Shown here piece by piece: positions 15,417 through 23,396 of a DNA stretch of 57,807 nucleotides; position 1 is the stretch's first letter; each line of letters starts with the position of its first letter. The translations under genes and the position numbers were made by a program. The notes under the pieces are model-generated. The model saw nothing but the letters and a program-made list of their open reading frames with translations, ran no database searches and was not told the origin of the DNA. Source of the DNA: Clostridia bacterium. GTDB lineage: Bacteria > Bacillota > Clostridia > Christensenellales > Borkfalkiaceae. Where the stretch lies: contig JAIDCJ010000016.1 in assembly GCA_029055875.1 (NCBI GenBank), positions 3,075 to 60,881 on the forward strand. The letters are read 5' to 3'.

Positions 15417-18172
15417 GACCGCCTCCTGAACAAGTTTTTGAAGAACGACGTTACGTCTTTCCACTTCAACTGGCGTAAGATAATTTCCACAATAAACAGT
15501 ATCGCAGCCACTATCATGAGCGGGAGCGTAAAGCTGAATATATAAGAAGTATACGCCGAATCGGAATTTTCAATCTTATTCGTTTCTTCCAAATCGAGAA
15601 TGCTACCGTTCTGGCTGATGAGCCGATACAGACGTGATTTGCTGTACGTGGAGAAGCTGTCGTATTCCGCATAATAGGAAACCGAGTACACCGTTGTCGC
15701 TTCATACTGCTTATCGTTGTAATTGACGTAAATGGTATACGTTCCCGGTACATCCGTACTGAACGTTGCAAAATACGAACTGGAATCGTAAGCAAGAGTC
15801 TTAGTCGTTACAATTCCGTTGGGATCGGTAAGCGTAACGCTAAACGCCGCACTGTTGAGGGACGAAGGCGCGCTTACGTTAATTCTCGTAGAAACAGCGC
15901 TTCCCTCTACTTCCACAATGAATGGAGATGCAATCCGCTCATCGGGCAAAGTAGCGTTTGGAATATTCGCTAAGAATCTCGTTCCGCCCTCGTCGTAGCC
16001 GCTCTCCCAACCGTTTATCCAGCCGTTCGTCCAGCTTTCCGTCCAACCCGAAGAAGGAGCAATATCGGAAAGGAAACTCGTCACCTTCCCCTTTCCCTTA
16101 TTCCAATAGGCGTAGATGGGCACGTCTACCGTTGTCACCTTATCTTTATAATAAGTTGCAGTAATTACGGTTGTTACCTTATCCCGCTTTGCAGAGTTGA
16201 ACCAAAAACCCTGTATCGCGCCGATGGAGTCAACTCCTTGCAGAACATCATCACCTGCGCGGAGTTTCAGGCTATAATTGTCGCCCTCGATTTTAACGTC
16301 CTGAATCTCGCTCTTAATTTCATCTATAATGAAATCCGTTTCTTTATCGTTTGAAATGGGATAATAGGTACCCTGCGCATACTCGCCATTGTTTACGATT
16401 GAGTTGAGTAGCGATCCTCCGCCGAGCGTCTCTGCGTGCGTACCCACAGCCGATACGCTGATACCGTCTCTCGACATTGCCCTCGCCTGCGCGATTGCGT
16501 CCGAGCTGTCAGATCCGCTATACGAAAGTCCGTCACTGATTAAAAGTACACGCTTATCGTAAAATCTTTTATATCTCGAATCGCTTAATCTCTCATACGT
16601 TGCGCTCAACGCACCGCCGATTGTAGTGACGTCACCCTTTCCCTCGCATGCATCAATGGCATTCTTTACAATCTGCTTAGAGACAAGTCGAACGGGAGGA
16701 GCAATGACCTCTTCAATCGAATCGGAGAAAGAAATTACCATAACGTAATCTTGACTGCTGAGTGCATCGACGTATGACTTTGCAACCGTTTTGGCAATTT
16801 CAAAATTGCCAAGCGTATTTCTCATACTGGACGAAACGTCAAGAATAATTGTGAAAAGCCTTGCGTCCTGTTCTTCATTGCCGATTTTAACGGGCAATAA
16901 ATCGGAGAGCACGTTAAGAGGCGAGCTGCCCGCTACAACGCTGTCGCCCTCAACCTGATCCTCTTCTTTTGCCTGAATGAACGTGTTCCCGTACGTGATA
17001 AGCGATTTTCCGTAATCGTTTACGAGCGTGCTCAAACTGGCAACGAACATGGAGCTTGCGGGAATCGTGCGCACGTCGAAATTGCAAAGCACGATTTCAT
17101 CATACATATAAAGCTGTTCAATTGAAAACGGAATTTTAGAAACGTCGGAAATATAGTCTACGCCATCGCGACCGTAAATTACGTTCCCAACCATCAGATC
17201 CTCCGAAGAGCCGCCGAGGAAAAGCACTTTCTTATCAGCCGAAACCTCCTGTGTAAACAGGAAAACGTTGTTGTATGGCGAAGTATCTTCTTCGGGATGT
17301 TCGGTTGCAATTCTTACTTCGTATTTGAAGGTACCCACTTCGTCGGTAGGCGCACGCAAAGTAACCGCATTGAGTCCGTTATATAATATCACACCCGTAG
17401 GGTTGCCCACCGCCTCGTCGTTCTGATACAAGGTTACCTTTGCATTCGTTCTGTTTAACAAATTGTCTTCATTGTTTCCGCAGTTCGCTCTGATCAAAAC
17501 TTCTATTTCTTCGTCTTTACCGACGTAAGTTGACTGCGCAGTCTGAACAGAATCTATCTGCACCTCTTTGGTATCGTCCGAAATGTTATCGTCCAAATAC
17601 ACGGCATCAACGTAAATTCCGTTGTTTTGCAGGGAATTGACTACCTTTACGAGATTGTTGGACGCAACGGTTTCCACACCGTCCGTAATAATGATAATAC
17701 GTTTGATGACGTCATCTTTGAAAAGATTGCCCGCATAACGGAGTGCCGAACCGATATCGGTTGCACTCTTATCTACTTCGGTTGCCGATTTGATATTCGG
17801 GATACGGTCACCCATATCGGAAATGAGCTGATAATTTCTACCGAAGCAAATGACGGAAACCTTGGAGTTTCGGGGAAGTTTGCCCGCTACGTCCTCCACG
17901 CTCTTTTGCACGTCGTCTATATTGTGTTCTGCCGAATAAGATATATCCGCAAGCACGTACACGTTTGTTTCGGTAATGACTCTTTCATACGTCATACCGC
18001 TGATTGCAAGCGTAAGACAAATGCCAATCAGAATGTGCATCACGACCGCCGTAATATTATGGGCGTTTACGTTATCCTTTCTGACCGTAATGCAGAACGG
18101 AATAAGAAGCGCCGCAAAAATGGGCAATGCAATAAAAAGTAACCAGGGATTATCGAAGCTGATATTGTTCAT
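15413..18172 (-). CDS. Membrane protein with two von Willebrand A domains
   Basis: A 919-residue protein. Two N-terminal membrane helices (about 11-31 and 40-60) are followed by a first vWA domain with an intact DxSxS metal site (LADISYSAE, about residue 75). After a beta-rich linker there is a second vWA domain (from about 440) whose MIDAS reads ILDVSSSM and is followed by TTIGGALSATYERL and VLLISDGLSYSGSD. An Ig-like segment (about 750-840) precedes a C-terminal membrane helix (about 875-900) and a basic tail. The glutamine amidotransferase-like segment between the vWA domains (about 320-420) resembles that in BatA/BatB-like large proteins. It is coupled to its neighbours by 23- and 4-base overlaps. 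Partner of the MoxR ATPase by context. Confidence 0.85.
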   Translation of the reverse strand: MNNISFDNPWLLFIALPIFAALLIPFCITVRKDNVNAHNITAVVMHILIGICLTLAISGMTYERVITETNVYVLADISYSAEHNIDDVQKSVEDVAGKLPRNSKVSVICFGRNYQLISDMGDRIPNIKSATEVDKSATDIGSALRYAGNLFKDDVIKRIIIITDGVETVASNNLVKVVNSLQNNGIYVDAVYLDDNISDDTKEVQIDSVQTAQSTYVGKDEEIEVLIRANCGNNEDNLLNRTNAKVTLYQNDEAVGNPTGVILYNGLNAVTLRAPTDEVGTFKYEVRIATEHPEEDTSPYNNVFLFTQEVSADKKVLFLGGSSEDLMVGNVIYGRDGVDYISDVSKIPFSIEQLYMYDEIVLCNFDVRTIPASSMFVASLSTLVNDYGKSLITYGNTFIQAKEEDQVEGDSVVAGSSPLNVLSDLLPVKIGNEEQDARLFTIILDVSSSMRNTLGNFEIAKTVAKSYVDALSSQDYVMVISFSDSIEEVIAPPVRLVSKQIVKNAIDACEGKGDVTTIGGALSATYERLSDSRYKRFYDKRVLLISDGLSYSGSDSSDAIAQARAMSRDGISVSAVGTHAETLGGGSLLNSIVNNGEYAQGTYYPISNDKETDFIIDEIKSEIQDVKIEGDNYSLKLRAGDDVLQGVDSIGAIQGFWFNSAKRDKVTTVITATYYKDKVTTVDVPIYAYWNKGKGKVTSFLSDIAPSSGWTESWTNGWINGWESGYDEGGTRFLANIPNATLPDERIASPFIVEVEGSAVSTRINVSAPSSLNSAAFSVTLTDPNGIVTTKTLAYDSSSYFATFSTDVPGTYTIYVNYNDKQYEATTVYSVSYYAEYDSFSTYSKSRLYRLISQNGSILDLEETNKIENSDSAYTSYIFSFTLPLMIVAAILFIVEIILRQLKWKDVTSFFKNLFRRRS

Positions 18173-20117
18173 AGCAATAAATCCCCCAGTCTGCTAACAG
18201 TACCACTGCAATTACAATGAAAAACGCCAGCAGTTTATCGTAATATCCGTCGGAATAGTTTTCCTCTTTTTCGCCGCTCACCAAAATGACTTTGCCGTCG
18301 TCGGGGCGGCTTTCGGTTTCGGGAACGTACGCGTAAATATACAAAACGGTATCCTCCGCATTGCCCGCAATGGTTGCGGTAATTTTATAAGTTCCCGTTT
18401 CGCTCAGTTGGAATTCGCAAACGTCTTTCTCGAACGTATCGAGTGTGACGGACTTTTGCGAAGGAGTCGTCACGACGATATTTTCACAGCCCGAAATAAC
18501 GTTCACGGGCAGGATATCGCCGCACACGTAGGTGGTTTCTTCAATTAACGAAGGAAGCGAATAGCTCAATAAGTTCTTTACGAGAATCGGAAAATCGTCC
18601 ATTACGCCGAAATTCGACTGACCGATTCCGAAAGCAAATACAACCTCTCTGTCGTGATTATCGTTCTGACCGATAGAAATGACGTCATCCACCCCCACGC
18701 TCAGAATCGGCGTGAAGTTCTTAGGGAAATCGTATTTGATATACCGGTGAATGGCGATATCCGGCTCTCTACCCTTCTTAAACGAAAGCCCCTGCGTAAT
18801 CATGTTAATTTGCGTAGAAGTTTTCTTCGTGAATTTCGGAGAAAAATAGCTTCCCAGACCGGATTCCGCCTCTGCCTCCCGATCGCCGCTATAACTGATA
18901 CGCGCTCCCGTGCCGCCCACGTTCTCCACGTTAACAAGCCAAATGGAAGCATTCGTCGGCAGCTTATCGGGTGCCCAGCCGTAGAAAAGATAGACGCCTA
19001 CTTCCTGTTCGGAATATTTTTTCTCCTCGTAGTCCTTAGAAGTGATCGTTTCAAAGGTTACCTGATCGGTATTGGAAAACGCAGATTCAAAATATTTGAC
19101 TTCCGCGCTGGCGCCGTCCCCGTTGTTATTCGTCCCTCTGACGATAAGGACTTTACGCGTTTCCTTATTCGCCTCGTTATAGAGCATAATCAGGTTATCT
19201 TCCAACAGAGCATCGCCGTCTGCAATACGCAGCTGCAACGCCGCGAAACTCATCAAATCCTGCGCCGCGAAATCCTCGCTCGTTGCGCGGAGCTGGAATT
19301 CAGCCGCTTCGCCTATGCTCACCGCAACCGGCACTTCTTTTATTTTGACGGGCTCTGCATCCATTTTTTCAAGCGCATACAATTCCACAGTCACCGATTC
19401 CTCGGAGGTATAGGAAACTACTTTCCCCGTAACCGTGACGCTGCCGTCTATGTTCCGCGTCTGTTGTGCATCGAACAACACGAAGTTTTTCTCGTCGCCC
19501 GCTACGTTCACAAGCGTGACGTTTTCGTTCACGTCGTATTCTTTATCGGTCATGATAAAAATATCCGCCGAAGGATTTCCGTTAAAGTAATCCTGCGCAA
19601 GCGCAACCGCCGAAGAGCAGTCCGTCTCGCTCCACCCCGCTTCCAAATCTCTCAGGTATATTTTGGCTTGCGTCTTATCGGTAACCCCTTCAAAGATCAC
19701 ATCGGACGTATCGCCAACAAATACAAGCGAATAAGAGCTCCCGCTGCGGGAATCGTTGATTCGTTTGGTGATTTCCGATTGAGCTTTATCAAAACGCGAA
19801 ACGCCGTCCGCGTTCATGTTCATGCTCGCCGAACCGTCGAGAATAAAATAATAATCGTTTGCCGAATTGGGAATGGTGAAAACGGGATGCGCAATCAAAA
19901 AGGATACTATAATGATTGCAAGAATCTGCAAAATCAACGTAATAATACCCGTCAATTTCGAGATGGGTTTTCTCTTGCGCAAAAACCTTTCACTCAGATC
20001 CCAAAGATAAGTGGAAGCAATCGTTTGCTCGGTATATTTTGATTTAATGATATAGATGAGGATAAGAATCGGTACACCGATTAAACCGATTAAACCGAGA
20101 GGATAATAAAATTTCAT
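18150..20117 (-). CDS. BatA-type membrane protein with von Willebrand A domain
   Basis: A 655-residue protein. The N-terminus has the BatA-like pattern: first helix (about 4-25), a basic loop with FLRKRKPISKL, and a second helix (about 55-80). The vWA domain follows with MIDAS FILDGSASMNM. A large beta-rich region (about 215-625) and a final membrane helix near residue 635 (FFIVIAVVLLADWGIYCYE) complete it. In known Bat systems such proteins lie with MoxR and DUF58 genes and are linked to envelope stress; the role here is inferred only. GGGGG precedes the ATG. The stop lies 23 bases inside the next gene. Confidence 0.87.
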   Translation of the reverse strand: MKFYYPLGLIGLIGVPILILIYIIKSKYTEQTIASTYLWDLSERFLRKRKPISKLTGIITLILQILAIIIVSFLIAHPVFTIPNSANDYYFILDGSASMNMNADGVSRFDKAQSEITKRINDSRSGSSYSLVFVGDTSDVIFEGVTDKTQAKIYLRDLEAGWSETDCSSAVALAQDYFNGNPSADIFIMTDKEYDVNENVTLVNVAGDEKNFVLFDAQQTRNIDGSVTVTGKVVSYTSEESVTVELYALEKMDAEPVKIKEVPVAVSIGEAAEFQLRATSEDFAAQDLMSFAALQLRIADGDALLEDNLIMLYNEANKETRKVLIVRGTNNNGDGASAEVKYFESAFSNTDQVTFETITSKDYEEKKYSEQEVGVYLFYGWAPDKLPTNASIWLVNVENVGGTGARISYSGDREAEAESGLGSYFSPKFTKKTSTQINMITQGLSFKKGREPDIAIHRYIKYDFPKNFTPILSVGVDDVISIGQNDNHDREVVFAFGIGQSNFGVMDDFPILVKNLLSYSLPSLIEETTYVCGDILPVNVISGCENIVVTTPSQKSVTLDTFEKDVCEFQLSETGTYKITATIAGNAEDTVLYIYAYVPETESRPDDGKVILVSGEKEENYSDGYYDKLLAFFIVIAVVLLADWGIYCYEQYQLR

Positions 20118-20998
20118 TTCAGTACCCCCAATTCCGTGAGCTGTTCAAAGAAAATCTCATCTATCGGCCTATTGTCGCTGACAAGCATATATTCTGCACC
20201 GCGCGCATTGCAATAATTGCGCAGTCTGTCCTGCACGAACTGAACCGCCTCGCGGTATGCCCTTATGATATCTTTATTGATATTCTTTTTGTAGCTCCGA
20301 GTGTTGTTCTCGCTGTCATAAAAAATGTTCTTTCCGCGAATTTTGGGATTGATTTCTTCGGAGGTAAGCACCTGAATACAAAGCAAATCACGCTTTTTAT
20401 CTGCGAGGTAGTCAATTGCATTTTCGTAATTGTGATCGGTTAAAAAATCCGAAATGATAACGGAAAGACCGTCGCCGTAGCCCACCTGCGTGGGAATAAT
20501 CGCATCGCTTAAAAAGCATTCGCCGCCGAACTCTAAATCGTTCAGCTTGGTAATTTCAGCGAAATAGCGTTCTCTGCCGGAAATTGCGGAAATGATTTCA
20601 AATACTTCATTGTCACGAATCGCAAAAACGGAGACGCGATCCAATTCGGTCACCGAAAGATAAGCGATAGTCGCCGCAATCTGCAGCGCAGCCCGCGCTT
20701 TGGAAGAAGAGCCGTACGCCATTGATTGGCTGATGTCGATATAAACCTTCGTATGAAGCTGGCGCTCGTCCAAATACAATTTCAAATAGAGCGCTTCAAA
20801 ACGTGCGTAAGCATTCCAGTCGATTTTAGTGATATCGTCGCCCGGAACGTAATTTCTGTAATCGACAAACTCACAAGACGAACCGTACGTCCTGCTCTTA
20901 TGATTTCCTCCGAATAATCCGGCTATATTGTTTTTCAGAACCGTTTGCAGCATTTCCACACGCTGCAAAAACGTTTCGTTAATTGCAAAATTGCCCAT
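20114..20998 (-). CDS. DUF58 family protein
   Basis: A 294-residue protein with the DUF58 signature YRNYVPGDDITKIDWNAYARFEALYLKLYLDERQ (about residues 48-83), then a vWA-like fold with DISQSMAYG in the metal-site position. DUF58 proteins nearly always occur beside MoxR ATPases, as here. There is no signal peptide or membrane helix, so this version is cytoplasmic; it may be the adaptor that carries the vWA client to MoxR. Its ATG overlaps the stop of nothing upstream (22-base gap from moxR) and its stop overlaps the start of the BatA-like gene by four bases. Confidence 0.92.
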   Translation of the reverse strand: MGNFAINETFLQRVEMLQTVLKNNIAGLFGGNHKSRTYGSSCEFVDYRNYVPGDDITKIDWNAYARFEALYLKLYLDERQLHTKVYIDISQSMAYGSSSKARAALQIAATIAYLSVTELDRVSVFAIRDNEVFEIISAISGRERYFAEITKLNDLEFGGECFLSDAIIPTQVGYGDGLSVIISDFLTDHNYENAIDYLADKKRDLLCIQVLTSEEINPKIRGKNIFYDSENNTRSYKKNINKDIIRAYREAVQFVQDRLRNYCNARGAEYMLVSDNRPIDEIFFEQLTELGVLK

Positions 20999-21020
20999 TT
21001 ATTTTAGCCTTAGCGAGATC

Positions 21021-22211
21021 TTATTTTCTACCGAATAACTTCTTCTTGGGTTTTTCTTCTTTTTGGGGCTCGTCAATCGCAGGCGCAGTTTCCGTTATTA
21101 CTGCATCATCCGCCAAAGCGGGAGCAACCGTTTCTTCTGCAGGAACGGACTCGGCTTCTGCCTTTTCCTTCTTCCCCTTCTTGCCCTTTTCTTCTTTCTG
21201 CTCTACGGGTTTTTCCACCCCTTTATCTTTGTCCTTTGCGTTTTCCGCAATGAGCTTTTCGATAATATCGTCAACGGTAAGTTTTTCGTTGATTGCCGTA
21301 TAGTTGATTTTCATTCTATGGCGCAATACGGGATAAGCAAGCTCGTTGATATCCTCGTAAGAAACGTTGAATCTGCCGTTCATGAGCGCACGGACCTTCG
21401 CCGCAGTAATGAGCGCCTGACCTGCACGGGGCGAGCAGCCGTATTTGAGATACTTCTTCGCCACGTCTCCGCTATCGGGAAGCTCGGGATGCGTACGCGC
21501 AACAAGCCGCATTGCATAATAGAGAACGTCGGAAGCAACGGGAACGGTCTTTGCGAGCTCACGCATTTCCAAAATGGTTTTACCGTCCACCACGGCAGTT
21601 GCCGTTTCGTCCAAGGTAACCTGCGTCATGGAAACGATATCTGCAAGCTCGCCCACCGAAGGGAAGCCTACGAGGAGCTTGAACATGAAACGGTCCATCT
21701 GCGCTTCGGGCAGAGGATAAGTACCGTCCTGCTCGATAGGGTTCTGCGTTGCAAGCACGAAGAACGGCTCTGCAATCGTATACGTTTTATTGGAAACCGT
21801 AACTCTGTGCTCCTGCATAACTTCGAGCATTGCCGACTGCGTCTTAGGCGTTGCACGGTTGATTTCGTCCGCCAAAACGAGGTTTGCAAAAATGGGCCCG
21901 CGCTGGAACACCGTGTTCATTTTGCCCGATGCGTCCTTTTCAATGACGTTCGTACCCGTAACGTCGGAAGGCATCAAGTCGGGCGTGAACTGAATACGGG
22001 AGAACGGCAATTCCAAAACTTTACCGAGCGAACGGACGAGTCTTGTTTTACCAACCCCGGGAACGCCCTCTAAAAGAACGTTGCCCCCCGCAATAATTGC
22101 GATTAAAACGTTGTTGATAATGTTGGTCTGACCGACTAAGTCTTTCTTGATTTCCTGTTTGATTTTTGCAATCGTTTTGCTGAAATTTTCAACCTGTACC
22201 TTACTTTCCAT
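21021..22211 (-). CDS. MoxR family AAA+ ATPase
   Basis: A 396-residue ATPase. Walker A is EGVPGVGKTRL (about residue 48), followed by the MoxR-typical RIQFTPDLMPSDVTG, Walker B LVLADEINRATPKTQSA, the sensor region LATQNPIEQDGTYPLPEAQMDRF and the C-terminal lid with SPRAGQALI. MoxR enzymes are chaperone-like ATPases acting on vWA proteins. The last 70 residues are an unusual Lys/Glu/Ala-rich low-complexity tail ending in KKKLFGRK, not part of the normal MoxR fold; it might tether the ATPase to the membrane or to a partner. AGAGGAT precedes the ATG. Confidence 0.95.
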   Translation of the reverse strand: MESKVQVENFSKTIAKIKQEIKKDLVGQTNIINNVLIAIIAGGNVLLEGVPGVGKTRLVRSLGKVLELPFSRIQFTPDLMPSDVTGTNVIEKDASGKMNTVFQRGPIFANLVLADEINRATPKTQSAMLEVMQEHRVTVSNKTYTIAEPFFVLATQNPIEQDGTYPLPEAQMDRFMFKLLVGFPSVGELADIVSMTQVTLDETATAVVDGKTILEMRELAKTVPVASDVLYYAMRLVARTHPELPDSGDVAKKYLKYGCSPRAGQALITAAKVRALMNGRFNVSYEDINELAYPVLRHRMKINYTAINEKLTVDDIIEKLIAENAKDKDKGVEKPVEQKEEKGKKGKKEKAEAESVPAEETVAPALADDAVITETAPAIDEPQKEEKPKKKLFGRK

Positions 22212-22225
22212 AATTCTTTATCCTC

Positions 22226-23320
22226 TTAATTATTATCGTCTTTTTTACGCAATGCATTGAAGTACTCGAAATAATACTCGAATTCTTCTTGCGTGATTTC
22301 ACCGTCGTCGTACTTTTGCTGTACGAGATTAAAGAACTCGTCCGCTACCTCGTCGTCAAATACTACCTGCCCTTTCTCGGGAACGAAAATGGGCAACTGG
22401 TTACCGCTTATCAAAGGCGGAGGCAACGTAGGCTTCTTATCGGGATCTTCAGGATCCTCAGGATCCTCCTTGTTACCGTCATCGGGGTTTTCACCGCCGG
22501 GGCTTTCCAGCTTGAAGATTTCATACAGCTTGTCGATAACGTAGTTCGATTCCTGCGTGTTTAATTGCTGCTGCTCTTCACTTACGCCGTCCACGGCGTT
22601 TGCGTCCTTCACAAGGTTTCGGATATTATTTACAGAGTTTTGTACGAACACCTTAAAATTGCTCTCTGAAACCCCGCTGAGGAGCAAATCTCTCAGCCCT
22701 TCAAGTTCGTACAGCATTCCGCTCTTGGTACGCGCATCTGCCTTTTTCGAGTCACGCACGTATTGAATCAGTGAATCTAACGCCGTTTCCTCCCAATCGG
22801 TAATCGGTCTGTCGGGATCAATCGGATCTACAGGCTCCGTCGTCTCTGCCACTACGGTAGGCACGACCTCTGTAATGATGGGAATCGCCGCAACGCCCAC
22901 AGCCATACCGACGGCAGAAAGCGCAATTGCAATGATATTTCCGATTGAAAGCGCCCACGTGGAAATGCCCAACAAAACAGAGCTTGTGTTCTCGCGTTGA
23001 ATTTCAAGCATCTCGGACTCTTGACCGCTGAACTCCAAGGACGTTACAACCCTTTCCTCTAATTTGAGCTCTCTATCCATGCGCCGCGCAATCTTTTTAT
23101 CGTTCGTTCTGAGAAGCAAAAATGCAATGGCTCCGCCGATTGCCGCCGCACCCAGCCCTATGAGCAGATAATATACCCACAGGAGTGAAACTCCGCAGAG
23201 CTTACAGGGCAAAAGGACGACGTCGACCGTAAAGAGCGCGCTCGCAAGGCCGATCAAGACGCACTTTATGAAGATGTCTCTCCATACCCTTTTTTTGAAT
23301 TTTTCAAAATTTTTGTCCAT
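22226..23320 (-). CDS. DUF4175-like membrane protein
   Basis: A 364-residue protein with two N-terminal membrane helices (about 17-37 and 47-69) and a third near 120-150. Between them lies ARRMDRELKLEERVVTSLEF, which resembles the conserved segment of DUF4175 proteins found in MoxR/vWA loci. A helical outer region follows, then a Pro/Asp/Glu-rich linker (about 275-300) and a C-terminal helical segment DDGEITQEEFEYYFEYFNAL. The family assignment rests on that short motif and the context. It lies 14 bases before moxR and 76 after the large lipoprotein gene. Confidence 0.7.
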   Translation of the reverse strand: MDKNFEKFKKRVWRDIFIKCVLIGLASALFTVDVVLLPCKLCGVSLLWVYYLLIGLGAAAIGGAIAFLLLRTNDKKIARRMDRELKLEERVVTSLEFSGQESEMLEIQRENTSSVLLGISTWALSIGNIIAIALSAVGMAVGVAAIPIITEVVPTVVAETTEPVDPIDPDRPITDWEETALDSLIQYVRDSKKADARTKSGMLYELEGLRDLLLSGVSESNFKVFVQNSVNNIRNLVKDANAVDGVSEEQQQLNTQESNYVIDKLYEIFKLESPGGENPDDGNKEDPEDPEDPDKKPTLPPPLISGNQLPIFVPEKGQVVFDDEVADEFFNLVQQKYDDGEITQEEFEYYFEYFNALRKKDDNN

Positions 23321-23352
23321 AATTTTTTACTCTTTTACATTATGCGTATAGC

Positions 23353-23374
23353 TCTTCCGCAAAAATGCGGAATA
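23353..23374 (-). other. Hairpin between large lipoprotein gene and the membrane-protein gene
   Basis: Seven-bp stem TTCCGCA/TGCGGAA with an A4 loop in the 76-base gap. There is no clear T tract after it on the minus strand. It could lower expression of the downstream genes or stabilise the upstream message end. Confidence 0.5.
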
Positions 23375-23396
23375 GCGCGCATAAAAGATTTTGTTA

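Noticed and set aside
18654..20042. Plus-strand frame of 462 codons
   Set aside because: It is antisense to the BatA-like gene, has no ribosome site and an Arg/His-rich composition typical of shadows.
21063..22073. Plus-strand frame of 336 codons
   Set aside because: Antisense to the MoxR gene, which has all AAA+ motifs.
23341..23396. Rho-independent terminator after the large lipoprotein gene
   Set aside because: The hairpin lacks a T tract on the coding strand, so the operon is likely continuous.
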